A stretch of DNA of 64,000 nt from Cyanophora paradoxa (Eukaryota > Glaucocystophyceae > Cyanophorales > Cyanophoraceae): NCBI GenBank assembly GCA_004431415.1, contig QPMI01000090.1, forward strand, positions 62,001 to 126,000, read 5' to 3'. The first letter of the stretch is position 1; the number at the start of each line of letters is the position of its first letter. The notes under the pieces were generated by a model. That model saw nothing but the letters and a program-made list of their open reading frames with translations. It was not told where the DNA came from and searched no databases. Shown piece after piece: positions 1-11,628 of the stretch. The position numbers were made by a program, and so were the translations under genes.

Positions 1-808
1 GCGGCGGCGTGGGGGCGGCGCTGTCGGCGGCCCGGGCGGCGCGGGGCGGCGCGGGGCGGCACCGGTGGCCGCCCGCGCAGCGCGGGGCGGCGCGGGGCGG
101 CGCGGGGCGGCGCGGGGCGGCGCGGGGCGGCGTGGGGCGGCCGCCCAGGCGCGGCGCGGGGCCGCTGGGGCGGCGGGCGGCGGCGTGGGGCGGCGCTGAC
201 GGCCGCCCGCGCGGCGCGGGGGCGCGGGGCGGCGCGGGGCGGCGCGGGGCGGCGCGGGGCGGCGCGGGGCGGCGTGGGGCGGCCGCCCAGGCGCGGCGCG
301 GGGCCGCTGGGGCGGCGGGCGGCGGCGCGGGGCGGCGCTGGCGGCCGCCCGCGCGGCGCAGGGCGGCGCAGGGCGCCGCGGAGGCGCTGACGGCCGCCTG
401 GGCAGTGGGTGGCGGCGCGGGGCGGCGCGGGGCGGCGCGGGGCGGCGTGGGGCGGCGCTGGCGGCCGCCCGCGCAGCGCGGGGCGGCGCGGGGCGGCGCG
501 GGGCGGCGTGGGGCGGCGCTGGCGGTCGCCCGCGCAGCGCGGGGCGGCGCGGGGCGGCGCGGGGCGGCGTGGGGCGGCGCTGGCGGCCGCCCGCGCAGCG
601 CGGGGCGGCGCGGGGCGGCGCGGGGCGGCGTGGGGCGGCGCTGGCGGTCGCCCGCGCAGCGCGGGGCGGCGCGGGGCGGCGCGGGGCGGCGTGGGGCGGC
701 CGCCCAGGCGCGGCGCGGGCCGCTGGGCGGCGGGCGGCGGCGTGGGGCGGCGCTGGCGGCCGCCCGGGCGGCCCCGCGCCGCCTGGGCGGCCGGGGCGGC
801 GCTGTGCT
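1..808. repeat. G-rich satellite with 61-bp higher-order period
   Basis: The whole stretch is built from the 10-base word GCGGGGCGGC and variants. Between about 445 and 690 a longer unit recurs every 61 bases (starts at 445, 506, 567 and 628). Adjacent units alternate between GGCGGCC and GGCGGTC, which implies a 122-base dimer. The plus strand is strongly G-rich, with many GGGG runs 5-6 bases apart, so G-quadruplex formation is plausible. Open frames here (up to 274 codons) are low-complexity Gly/Ala/Arg and are not genes. The array reaches the left edge, so its full length is unknown. Confidence 0.9.
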
Positions 809-2734
809 CTTTCAGGGCTTTGTTAAGGTTTAGTTTAGTGCAAATACGATGTGATTTGAAGCGCACGCGCTGTATGTGTGTGTTTGGCTCTGAAAACAGT
901 TCTGGCTCCGAGGCCCAGTGACGGCACCAGTGGCAGGAGGCCAAGAGCCGCGCGCGGCCCCTGCAGCCTCTAATGCTCCAAAATGTATCGGTTATGTACT
1001 ATTACTGATAGAAACTGCAGGCAAAAGCGCGCGCGCAGCCTCCGACGATTTGCCAAAAAACCGCATCATTACCATTCCAAAAAGCGTGAACGACCAGCAT
1101 AGATCTGACCCCACATTTTAGGATTGAAGCGCGTCATGAAATTGGCAACTTGGCAACTGCGGCGGCAGTTATAACTAAGCATGATAATATTAAATAAGGC
1201 CATATACAGCCCGCCTGCAGCTTCTACGTCGCGAACTTGCATACTCCGCACCTCATATCGCGATCATGATCACTCACAGAATCAGCGCGTCGCGCGTCAA
1301 GTAAACGTCGCGCGGCTCATCCCCGAAGCATTCGTGCGGTGTCAAATTGAGCTTTCTTCTCAATCGGAGCCCTCGGAGGGCTCGGGGCGGACCAGCCACC
1401 GAATGACGGCTTGCGCAGCCGAGGGGGTGTCGGCCTGGCGGACCAGTTGCCTCGGCGTGCAAGATCCGCGCCGAGCCTGGCCCAGTGGGTGCGAGAGCGT
1501 GTTCTTCAATAAAACACAAATAGATAACAGATCTAGAATCCTAGGCTAGGCTGCAGAGCGGCCACACAGAAAGTGGTGTTTGGAAGCCGTGCGCGGTCTG
1601 CCAGCCGGCAGCAGATCTAGCCGTGCGCGGTGGCGGCGGGAGTTGCGCTCCAGTAATACTGAAAGCCAAGCTGTCTAGCTCTAGCAGCGCGAGCCAAGCA
1701 GCGCAGCTAGAAGCGGCAGGGTTCGAGGGAGCGCCGGCCGGCCGACGGAGCGAGGAATCTGCTCGTCGATGCAGCAGCTCCGCCGAAACAGCACTATCGC
1801 TTCGTTTTCATCAGGACTGCACTAGCGCAGCACCATCTGGCTGTGTACAACAGGATTCAGCAGGCGGCGACGGAGCGGACAACCAGGAAAAGAAAACCGG
1901 ACGGACCGCGGCATTGATGCACAGCTCAGAAAGCTCTGCTGTACTATGCAGCCGCCAGCCGAGCGCGCTGCAACCAGTGCGGGCCGTGCGTCGGTCGGGC
2001 GGTCGAGAGCATGCAAGCGGGCGGCGAACCGTGAAGGAGGGCGGCCTAAGAGACAGCATCTGCTTCTACCGACGACACGTTGCACGATGGCTGATGTACA
2101 CGGTCAGCGCGTCGTCAATGGAGTGGGGCGGCAGCGGCGGCGGCCGCCGGGCGGCGGCACCACACCTAGTCGACGGCGGCGGCTGCGGCGAAGCACTCTG
2201 GCCCGCTTTACAGACTCGTTAGATGCGTTTTAGCCAGCGAGAGCGCTTGTCTGCGGGCAGATTGCGCTCAGTGCAATGTGACCGTTAGCGGCGAGTTTGA
2301 AAAACCGCACCTGCCTGCGCTGCCCGATAGCCGTCAGCTCATAGGTTGATTACATGCGCTTTCTAGCCACCTAGCTGCAGCTCGGACCGCGTCAGACCAG
2401 TGGGGCGAAGCAGTTCGCACCGACGGCACCTGGATCGCTTCGGGGGCGCGCGCTTGGCATCAGAGACATCAGTATTGATCGATAGGACGCCATTCCTGCA
2501 GCTGGAGCGCTTAGCTACGGCCCGGAACGCCGACCAGGTTTTAGTGCTTGATTCTGGGCTTGTATGAGCCAGCGCGCCGGAAGTAACTCGGTACCTTAAC
2601 CACCCGTACCCTGGTCGTACCTTTCGAGGTCCATGCAGAGGTTCTTGGTGGTTTTTTTAGCGGTACTTGCGGAGAATTTGGAGTACTTTTTAGGTAAGTT
2701 GCCCTGGAGTTCTTGCCCATACTAGCGTATCGCT
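809..2734. other. Non-coding stretch, no gene recognised
   Basis: Composition drops abruptly from the satellite to mixed sequence. Open frames (for example 1623-2222, plus) have no recognisable domain, no matching splice pattern and no long hydrophobic or charged pattern. I see no RNA gene. Confidence 0.5.
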
Positions 2735-2992
2735 GTGTTAGTGATTCCTTTGACTGTCCTTTTGCCTGCTCTTGATCCGCCTGCTCCGCCTCCTGTGTCC
2801 TCCTCGACCTTGTGCCGTAGCTCTGCCCTTTCGCGTCGTCCTGGCCTGCTTCGCCTCCGCCTCCGCGTCGTCTTGCAATTGTTGTTCCTCTTACTTGTCT
2901 GCTTCCTGTTATTTATCTTTCTCAAATTTGTCCTCCGCTTCTTAGTGATGTAATTCCTTCCGATATTGATGGTATCTCTAGCTCTGGCTCTT

Positions 2993-3098
2993 CTCTTGTC
3001 TTAGTTATTTTGCTTTTTTGTCTTTATGCCCCCTGGGCAGCCCCCGCAGTGCTGGTGTCTAGAGACTGTGGCCGGTAATTCACCAAAAAAAAAAAATT
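2993..3098. repeat. 106-bp direct repeat, copy 1
   Basis: This copy matches 3224-3329 at an offset of 231 bases, with a single difference seen (TTTATGCC versus TTTAGGCC). Each copy ends in CACC followed by about twelve A and TT. The surrounding 2735-3330 is pyrimidine-rich on the plus strand. Confidence 0.85.
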
Positions 3099-3223
3099 CT
3101 TCGTGTCAGTCATCCTCTGTCCCTAGATCTGCTCGATTTCTCGTCTCTTCTCGATCTGTCTCGAGCTCTATGTCTTTTCTTTTTTATTGTCGATTTTGGC
3201 TCTTTGTCTTATCTTTCTTCGTG

Positions 3224-3329
3224 CTCTTGTCTTAGTTATTTTGCTTTTTTGTCTTTAGGCCCCCTGGGCAGCCCCCGCAGTGCTGGTGTCTAGAGACTGT
3301 GGCCGGTAATTCACCAAAAAAAAAAAATT
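3224..3329. repeat. 106-bp direct repeat, copy 2
   Basis: Second copy of the repeat at 2993-3098, ending in the same A-tract. The shared A-tract would fit a duplicated 3' end of a retro-element or transcript, but no target duplication or coding remnant was found. Confidence 0.85.
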
Positions 3330-4055
3330 TGCAATTTCTTTTTGCAATAACTTGGTGGCCTGCGGCCAAAAGCTCGGCGCAAGCCGTTGTGGCTTGAGCA
3401 ACGAAGCTTCAGCTTGCAATTGAGCCACGAAGCTCGATGGGCTCTGCCTTGAGCTTTAGCTAAAGCTCAGCGAGCTTGAGGTACAGCTGAGCGAAGCTTG
3501 AGCTAGAGCTCCACAAACTTGTTCCGAGTTGAGTTTTGCCTTGTACCCACCTTTGATGTCTGGTTGTACCCCTCCCTCGCGATCGATGTCCGCGCTCCTT
3601 TCCTGGCGCGCGCGCGGGGGCGACTTTGATGATGTCGGGCATCAACTACATCCTCATTGGACTCGCAAACACCGATATCGGAGCCCCCCGCTCTTCTGTA
3701 TTGAGCGTCGTGCTGAGCTACACATTCGCGATCAGATGTTCTTAGTGATCATGCAGTTTTGGAAGCCGGAATCGCACTTCGACGGCATGTTTTCATCTTT
3801 TGAGAAAAACGTCTGGAGATATGAGTCGTTTCCACCTTTTAAGCGTCTTTCCGGGGCGTGCGATACGTTCTTTGTGCAGCGAGACGTATTGACAGAATTT
3901 TGTATGAGAGCCATGAACTTAGAAGCAATTAACGGCTTGCGCCGAAAATCCATTCCAGGGTGTACCCCATCGCCGAGGTGGCGTACCCCTGGGTTCACAC
4001 GAGCCAAGAGATGCGGAGCCCGCACGCTTGCGCACGGCAGCCCCGCACGGCTGCA
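3330..4055. other. Upstream intergenic region of the haloperoxidase gene
   Basis: 3360-3520 is an imperfect cluster of AGCT and CTTGAGC words. The rest holds no convincing exon. The promoter of the gene at 4056 should lie here, but no clear element is visible. Confidence 0.45.
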
Positions 4056-6472
4056 ATGGCTTCTACCGCGGCGATCCTGCTGGCCGCGCTCGCCGCCGTG
4101 GGCGTCGTGGGCGTCGCAAGCGCTAGCGCCGGAAACGTCATCCTGGACTGGAACACGATCACGCTCGACTCGGTATGCGCCGCTCTCTTTCATCGATAGC
4201 GGTTCTCAGCGACGGGAACGCCGCGCGCTCCGCCCTGTGGCCGTTTCGCCGTCGGCTCCAGCTTACGTATACGTACGCACGCGCGCGCCCTCCCCCAGAT
4301 GGTCCAGCTGCTCCACGAGACATCGCACACGAGCCGCATGGTTGCAATGGTCAACATGGCGATGTGGGACGCCCTGACGGACCCAGACGTGCCCCCGTCC
4401 AAAGACCCGGCGAAAGTTGGCCCGATCGGCCAGTTCGCCGCCTGCGTCGCGGCGCACAACATGCTCATCAGCTTCTACCCGGACTTACAATCCACGTACG
4501 ACGCGGCGATCCGGCGCTCGCGGCTTCTTATCGGCATCGAGAAGCGGGACGAGCCGCTGGCGATCAAGATCGGGCGCCGCTCGGCAACGAAGATGATCGT
4601 CTCGCGGGTCGACGACGGCTCCCTCGCCTTCGTCGACTACCGCCTCAGCTCCGAGATCGGGCACTGGCGCCCCGTCCCGCCCAGTGCGCCCGCGCGGGGC
4701 CGCCGGGGGCTCGCGCTCGTCCCCCGCCCTGCGGCTGATCGCGACGGGGCCCGGGCGGGGGGCGGCAGAGTACGCGGTGATCCCGACGTCGCCCCAGTAC
4801 CAGATGGTGCAGCCGTTCTCGGGGGTGGAGGGCGAGAGCTTCCTCCTCCCGCACGGCCCGCCCCCGCTCGTCTCCAAGGAGTACGCCGTCGCCTTCAACC
4901 TCACCAAGGCGCCCCCGCCCCCGCCCCGCCCCCCGCCTCCGCTCCCGGTCCCGCTCGCTCACGCCCCCCGCAGCGCTACGGCTGTAGGCACTGCCACTCG
5001 TGCGCGGCCCGGGGCGCGCGCGCGGGGCTCGGAGCCGGCGGGGGTCCGAGGCGGCGGGGCGCGCGCGGGGGCGCAGGGGCGACGAGGAGAAGTCGGTGAT
5101 CGCGGAGTTCTGGGCGGACGGGGACAAGACGACGGACCGCCCCGTCGCCCACTGGTGCCGCATCGTCGTCAAGGTGCGGGGCGCGGGGCGCGGGGCGGGG
5201 CGCGGGGCAGGCCGGGCCCTCGGCTGACGGGCGGGCGGGCAGCTGGCGGTGGAGACGGGGATGGGCCTGCTGGACTCGGCGCGCCTCCTCCGCGTGCTCT
5301 CTATCGCCCTTGCCGACGCCTCCGTCGCCAAGGCCCGCCCCGCCCCGCCTCGCCCCGCCCCGCCCCGCGGTTGTTTTGAGGGGGCGGGGCGCAGGCGCTA
5401 AACAAGTACTACTACGACGCGTGGCGGCCGGTGACGGCGATCCGGGCCGGCGTGGACGACAACCCGCACATCGCCCGCGACCCCGCCTGGGAGCCCTACA
5501 TGAAGACCGAGAACTCCCAGGAGTACCCCTCCGGCCACGGCGCCTGGGCCGGCGCCGCCGTCCGCGTCCTCCAGGTACCCCGCCCCCCTCCCCCCCCCCT
5601 CGCCTCACCCAATTCCCCTCCACCCTCCCCCTCTCCCCTCCACCCTCCCCCTCCACTCTCTACCACCCGCGCACCCGCCTCCTTCCCTCCGACGCTCCTC
5701 CCCCGGATCCCCTTCCTCCTCCGTTTTTTCCGCCCCAACCCCACCCCGACCCGCCCCAGTTCCCCTTCCCCACCCCTCTCCATCCCCTCCGCCCCTTCCT
5801 CCCCCCCTCCGCCTTTCCACCCATCACCCCCGGTGCTCGAGCGTGCTGAGGGGCCGGGGGGCAGCTGTGGTTCGGGACGGACGAGTACAAGATCACCGTC
5901 GCCAGCGGGGGCCTCCCCGGCGTCGTCAGGGTCCGGGCCCCGCCCGCCCCCCGCCCGGCCCCCCAAGGAGCGGCTGACGGCGCCGGCGGGCGGGGCGGCA
6001 GACGTTCCACCGGCTCTCGGACATGGCGGAGGAGGTGCTGATGGCGCGCATCTACGGCGGCAACCACTTCCGCTTCTCCGTCGAGGCCGGCCGCGCCGTC
6101 GGCGAGGCCGCCGCCAACGCCGCCTGGAAGGCCTGCGCCCTCGAGGCCGGCGCCGGCGCCCGCGCCGCCCGCGCCGCCGCCGCCCGCCGCGCCGCCGCCC
6201 TCGAGGCCGCCGCCGCCGCCGCGCCGGGCGTGCCGGAGTCGCGCGCCCTGTGGTCGTCTTCGGGCGCCGGCTCGCTCCCCGCCGCCGACGCCCTCGAGGC
6301 CGAGCTCGAGCGCCTCTACGCCGCCAAGCCCGCCCCCGGCGGCGAGCGGCCGGTCGGCAAGCTCCCGCAGCCGCAGCCGGCGGCCAAGGAGGCCGAGGGG
6401 GAGGGGCCCCAGCGCCTGCGGGGGGGCCCAGCGGCCCTCCTCGGCCGCAGCGCCCCCAACCAAGCCAATTGA
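4056..6472 (+). CDS. Vanadium-dependent haloperoxidase / PAP2-superfamily secreted protein
   Basis: The start at 4056 gives a clear signal peptide (MASTAAILLAALAAVG, then ASA-GN). Exons carry the family landmarks in order: GHWRP; IAEFWADG; ALADAS; KYYYDAWRP; YPSGH; ARIYGGNHFRF. The three vanadate/phosphate-binding motifs are intact: K-x6-RP, PSGH and R-x3-G-x-H. The fold is shared by vanadium haloperoxidases, which oxidise halides with hydrogen peroxide, and by PAP2 phosphatases; the long spacing and motif wording favour the former. Introns at 4909-4973 and 5333-5394 begin with GC, while 4172-4297, 5000-5076 and the roughly 290-base intron after VRVLQ begin with GT. Spacing from ADA to KY is seven residues, as in relatives, which supports the GC splice at 5333. 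The C-terminus is Ala/Pro-rich and lineage-specific. Halide specificity cannot be told. Confidence 0.85.
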
Positions 6473-7473
6473 CCGCGAGCGGCCAGTGACAACGACTTAC
6501 ACCACTAGAGCGAATGTAAGACGCTTAACCTTTAATTATCTAGATTGAGCTCTATGTAGTCCTGATTCTTATCGTGTAGTAATGTTGTAATGTGCACGTG
6601 ATTACACTGCAGTTGATCCGATGATCTTGATCGACTCGCCGCGGCGCGGCGACAAATCAACTTCGACAACACCTTGCTGCAGCTGCAGTGCCAGGCTGCG
6701 CATGCACATGCACAGTGCCATCTCCGCTAATTTTACTAATCAAAGTCGGGCCCGGGGATTCAGCCTTAAAGCTTGAAGAAGAAATTCCATTATCAGTTAG
6801 AGGGTCTTCATCTCATGATCACTCCAGCATCCATGTTATGCCTTAAGCTTTCGCTCGGGCCCCTCGACCTGGCCATGGCCCTGAGCCTCGACTTCCATCC
6901 CGACGTCGACCGTCGGACTTCTCCCCGATCTCCGAGGCTCGAGCTCCGCCAATTTTAATTTACTAATCTAAATTGGGATTCAGCCTTGAAGATCCAAAAG
7001 AAATATTATCAGTTCGATTTCTCACGCTCACTCCGGCACCCATGTATACGTATACGTTTTTGCGCATGCCTTACGTCTGTCTCGAAAGAGATATAGACAC
7101 TCAGAACTGTCAATCGCAAAGAACTTGCTGAAACTGGAAAGAGCTTGCCAAGCTGCAGTTCTGGCAGCCGAAATGATAGTTTCTCCTCCATCTAGATGAT
7201 ACCAATACCGGAGCCCACAGGCTGGCTTTGGACCCGTTTGGGATGGAAGGGGAAAGAGGGGAGACGAGAGCGGGGCAATGGTCAGGAAGCAGACAGTGCA
7301 TGGCCACGGTCGAAACTCGACCAGAGGGGAGACGGGGAGACGCTGGAGGGGTAGGGTGGCCCCGGAAACTCGGCGCGCCCCCTGAAGCCGCTGCCAAGCT
7401 GGCGGGCGTTCCAGACGCGGCCGGGTCCGGGGAAATGGAAGGTGGCGAGGGGCATCGGGGCCGGGGCGGGCGC
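6473..7473. other. Intergenic region between convergent genes, with a diverged duplication
   Basis: About 6723-6836 and 6943-7045 are diverged copies of one segment. They share TACTAATC, then GGGATTCAGCCTT(A/G)AAG, then TTATCAGTT, then CACTCC(A/G)GCA(T/C)CCATGT. The 3' ends of the haloperoxidase (+) and ThrE-like (-) genes face each other across it. No exon is recognised. Confidence 0.5.
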
Positions 7474-10400
7474 TCAGAGGTCGTTGGCGGGCTTGATGAT
7501 GACGTTGGCGGTGAAGAGGCCCATCACGATGAGGACCGCGTTCAGCGCCACCGTGAACACCAGCTCCACCCCCGCCTGGGCTAAGGTTGAGGGGCGTACA
7601 AGGGGGCGCGCGGGGAGGGGGCGCGGGGCACCTCGACGGCGGACTGGCCGTCGGGGCCGCTGGCGCCCAGCATGGTGTAGAGGCCCTGTGGGGGCCCTGT
7701 GTCGGGGCGGGAGCGGGAGGGAGACGCGCGCGGGCCTGGGGGGCGCACGCGCAGGCCGATGCTGCCGGGGACGAGGAGGAGGATGCCGGAGAGCACGGGG
7801 ATCTGGCGGGGGGTCGTCGCCGGGGCGGCCGGGGGTACGGGGCGGGGGAGCGCCGCACGAGCTGCGGGTGATGGAAGAAGCGGGAGTAGACGTTGCCGCA
7901 GAGGCCCACCGCTAGGCCGCCCATCCTGCCCGGCCCTCAGCGAGGGAGGGGGGACGCAGGCGCCCGGCGCGGCGCACCAGGGCGCCATCTGAGCGTTCGT
8001 CTTCGACGCGAACGTCGACTGCGGGGAACGAGGGCGCGTCAGCGGGGGTACAGAGGTAGCCGGCGGGGGTATGCGAACGGCGTAGAAGCCGGCGGCGGAC
8101 GCGATGAAGATGATGATAATGTCCTTCGGGCGGGCCTGCATCAACACCATCCAGGCCACCTGCGGGACCCGGGTTCGAATCCAGGGGAAGGTCGATTCGA
8201 TTCGGAGGGGGTACCGAAATCCCGAAGAGGGCCCCCCAGATGACGAGGGTGGGGGCCGTCTCGCGGGGGAAGGGATCCCGCAGGGGCAGCCCAACCATGC
8301 CCGCGACCTGTCGGGGGGTCAGGCGGGAGGGGGCGCAGGATCGAGGGGGCGCAGCGGGCCTCCATCATGCCCTGGATGCCGACGGCGAGCTGGAAGAGCG
8401 TGATGACGGCGCCTGCTCGGGCGGGCGGGGCGCGGTGGCGTCGGGGGCGCGCCGGCGGCTGCGGGCCGAGCCGAGGAGGGCGGGCGGGCGGACCGCTCAT
8501 GCGGGCGGTGCCGCAGACGAGGTTGCGGCCGGCGAGCTCGCCCATCGCGACCGTCACCGTCAGGCCGGGCACTGCCGCGCGTCGGCCGGCGGCAGGCCGG
8601 GGCGCGGCGGAGGGAAAAGGGGCGAACGGAGCCAGCAGAGGGAGCAGAGGGCGACGTGGAAGGGGGAGATGGGGGCGATGAAGGCGTTGATGAGGCAGGC
8701 GATGGCCGTCGAGAAGGCCGCCGCCGTCAGCTCGGCGATCCTGGCCCGCCCGTGAGGCCCGCCGCGCGGCCCCCGGGGCTGGTGCGGACCGGTTGAGGTC
8801 CGGGGAGCGGGAGACGAGCTCGAGGAGGCCCCACACGGCGGCCGAGAGCACGAGCGCCGAGATCGCGTCCGGCCACGGCCGGTTGATCTGCCCCGAGGCA
8901 GCCCCCTCGGCCCCCGCCCCGGCGCCGCCCGCGAGGGGGCGCGGACCATCAGGGCGAACGCGACGCCGGCCACCGCGTTGAGGATCATGCAGGGCAGGAA
9001 GCCGTAGCTGCGGCGCACGCGGTGTCGGGGCGGCGGGGGCGGAGGGTACGCGCGGGCGGAGAAGGGGGGCGGCGGACCGCGGGGGAAGGCCGCGGAGCTC
9101 CGCCAGGAGCCGCAGGCCCTCTTTGGGGGAGACGTGGCCCTGGGGGGACGGCGTAAAGAGGGGGGTACAAAGCCATCTTTGGGGGTATCTGGGGGTACGC
9201 GGACCTTCTGGACGCTGTCGGCGAGCTGGTCGACGACGCAGAGCTTCTCGAGGTTGAGGGTCATGCCCTACAGAGCGAGGATGTCGGCCGGGGCGGGGGC
9301 GCAGCGGCGGGGCGGGGTCGGGCGGGCCTTGTTGCGTATGATGTGGTTGGAGAGGGACTCGACCTTGCCGGGGAGGCTGAACGACGCGAACACCGACGTC
9401 GGCGTCACGAAGAACGACCCGTCCAGCCCGTAGTGCCTGTCCCGCGGGGCCCCTGCCGTCAGCGGCGGGGCGCGGGGCGCGGCCGGCGGCGGGCGGCGCG
9501 GCGGGGCGGGCGCGCTTCGCGCAGGCGGTCATGTGCTCCTCGAGGCGGTTGGCGGGGACGCCGAAGCTGCGGGGCGGTCGGCGCGGGGGCGGGCGGCGGG
9601 GGCTGGGCGGGGCGGGGGTACCCGTGGAGGGCGAGGGCGAGCTGGACGAGGAACTCGAGGGCGGTGCGGTCCCAGCGCGGCGTCTGCGGCCGCGCCGCCC
9701 CCCGCCCGTCCAGCGAGGCCCGCCCGCCCCGCAGGCTCTGCGCCAGGTTCGAGATCGACAGGCTCGAGAGGGAGCGCTTCCAGTCGAAGGAGCGGCGCTC
9801 CCCGGGATGCTCCGCGCCGAGCGGCTGCCCCCGGCCGCCGCGCGCTCCGCCGGCCAGTCGCCCGCGCCGACGCCGTCGGTCGCGTGCAGCAGCTCGGCTG
9901 CGGTGGGCACGTGGAGCCCCGGCGGCTCGGGCGTCGCCGAGCGCGAGCGGCCGCTCCGGTCGTAGTGCCCCTCGCTGTCCGACGGCCCCGACACCGACGC
10001 CTCCCGCGGCCGCCTCCCCCGCCCCGGGGGCACCCCGAGGGCGCCGGCCCCGCCGCTCCGCTCCCCCGCATGGCTCGCCGAGCGCGCGATGCCTTCCTTG
10101 GGCAGGTCCAGCGTCGACAGCTCTTGGGGCGTCCCTGCCCCCGCCCTTCAGCGCCGCGAGAGGGCGGGGCCCCGGGGCAGGCCCCGCCGGACGCACCGCC
10201 GGCGCTGCTCGGCTGCTTCGCGTTCAGGTTCTCGTGCAGGTTCCGGTAGAAGTCCTTGTACCCCTCCAGCGCGGCCTCCGAGGAGAAGACGCGCAGGCAG
10301 CGCTTCCAGGCGCCGTGGAGCCAGGTCACGCCGGCCCGGACCTTCACCGCCCCGGCGCGGACCCGCTCGGCCCCCGCGTGGACCACCTCGGCGCTCGCCG

Positions 10401-10926
10401 TCCGCGCGATGGCCGTCTTGGCCTGCAGGAGGCCGACCCCCCCGCCGCCCGGCGGCACCCGGCCCTCCAGCTTCGCCGAGGCCGCCGGGCTGAGCACGAC
10501 GGTCGCCTCGGCCGCCCTGCGCGGCGTGAGAGCGGCGCGGGGGGGGGGGGGGGGGGGGGGGGGGCCGGGGCGCGAGCGGGCGCACCGCGCGACGGCCCGC
10601 GCGTGTGAGAGCTCCGTCGAGCGGCGGGCGAGCGCGGCGATGTCTTCGAAGGTCTGCGGGGAGGGCGCGTCAGCGGCGGGCGGTGGCGCCGCGGATCTAG
10701 ATGGGCGGGGTCGGCGGGCAGACGTCTGGGTCCCGCGGAATCCCGTAGACCTCGACGCCGCGTTTCGATCCGTTTCCCTGCATGGCACGTGTGAGCCTCG
10801 ACCGCCTGCTAGAAGCTTGAGGTCGCCCAGAGCGCGCACGTCGTCATGCTCCGACACGAGCTGCTCCCGCTTCAGCGGGGGTCGGCGCTGCTGTGCAACC
10901 GGTTTCGTCGTCCTATGTGCGTGCAA
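7474..10926 (-). CDS. ThrE/Prm10-like (DUF1212 family) multi-pass membrane exporter
   Basis: Minus-strand exons match the two-part ThrE family, threonine/serine exporters in bacteria with fungal Prm10-type relatives. In order they contain: FGVPANRLEEHM; FFVTPTSVFASF; LNLEKLCVVDQLAD; SPKEGLRLLAEL with PPR; several membrane spans (FLPCMILNAVAGVAFALM, DAISALVLSAAVWGLLEL, ELTAAAFSTAIACLINAF); LTVTVAMGELAGRNLVCGTA; and a final span LVFTVALNAVLIVMGLFTA before KPANDL and stop at 7474. A long cytosolic N-terminal part (about 9900-10900) is charged and helical, with segments such as TFEDIAALARRSTELSHA and EGYKDFYRNLHENL. The true start is uncertain: exons up to 11492 may belong here. One intron contains a 26-base G run on the plus strand (10539-10564). 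Transport substrate is inferred from the family only. Confidence 0.75.
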
Positions 10927-11492
10927 TCACGCGCGGATGATTGGCGGCCCTGGACGCAGGGCGGGGGCGGGGATCTCCGATGCGCGCGTGGGTCTTCATA
11001 CGCGCGCACCGCATGTACATCTCGGAGGGCGCCTCTCCTGCGATCGTTCCCATGCTCGTGCGTGCCACGGTTTCCATGACGCCCTCGTTGACAGGAACCG
11101 ACGCTGGAACGAAGTGGAAAACCACGTCAGACCAGCGCGGCGTTGGGCCTTCGAACTCGCCGCGCGCACGAGGCTCCTCGAGCTGGTTAGGTGCATGCGC
11201 TGAGATGGATTCCAGCGTCTCGCTCCGCGTGAGAAGCCCGCGGTGCAATTCATCTTCTGACTGAGATGCGGAGCTGTGATGTCCTGCGGGGTGCGATGCG
11301 AGGAGCGTGAGCGCTGGGATCGGGAGAGAAGGGCAACCGGATGCCATAGCTTGCACGACGGAGGAATTGCGGGCTGGTCTGGAGATTTGATCGCACGGGG
11401 ACTGCAACGGGAGCGCACGCACCACGCTTTTTAGGGAGTTCATCCTTCTCCTTGTAGCGGCTAAAGAAGCCGCTCTTCACAGGCCCCTGCAT
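10927..11492 (-). CDS. Putative 5' exons, probably of the ThrE-like gene
   Basis: A minus-strand frame starting at 11492 reads MQGPVKSGFFSRYKEKDELP, a natural-looking protein start. About 11000-11270 holds a coding-like exon with SEDELHRGLLTRSETLES and DVVFHFVPASVPVNEGVMET. A short candidate intron (GTGCGT...TTGCAG, about 11400) separates them. I cannot prove they join the exporter downstream; they could be a separate small gene. No family recognised. Confidence 0.4.
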
Positions 11493-11628
11493 TTTCTCAA
11501 ATTCTCGAAGGTCCCTTTCTGTGTACCCCCCTCGAAGCCAAAACGCAGCCGCAAGCTAGCTAAGGTTACAGCCACCCTGAACTGTGCCACCTTGTGGAAC
11601 CACAAAGCCGGCGCCTGCTCGCCCCAGC

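Noticed and set aside
9-921. Long open frames (up to 274 codons) in the left end
   Set aside because: They are Gly/Ala/Arg low-complexity translations of the G-rich satellite in several frames at once.
8155-8190. tRNA-like T-loop GGTTCGAATCC
   Set aside because: The flanking bases do not form a T stem or acceptor stem, and the position falls inside the ThrE-like gene.
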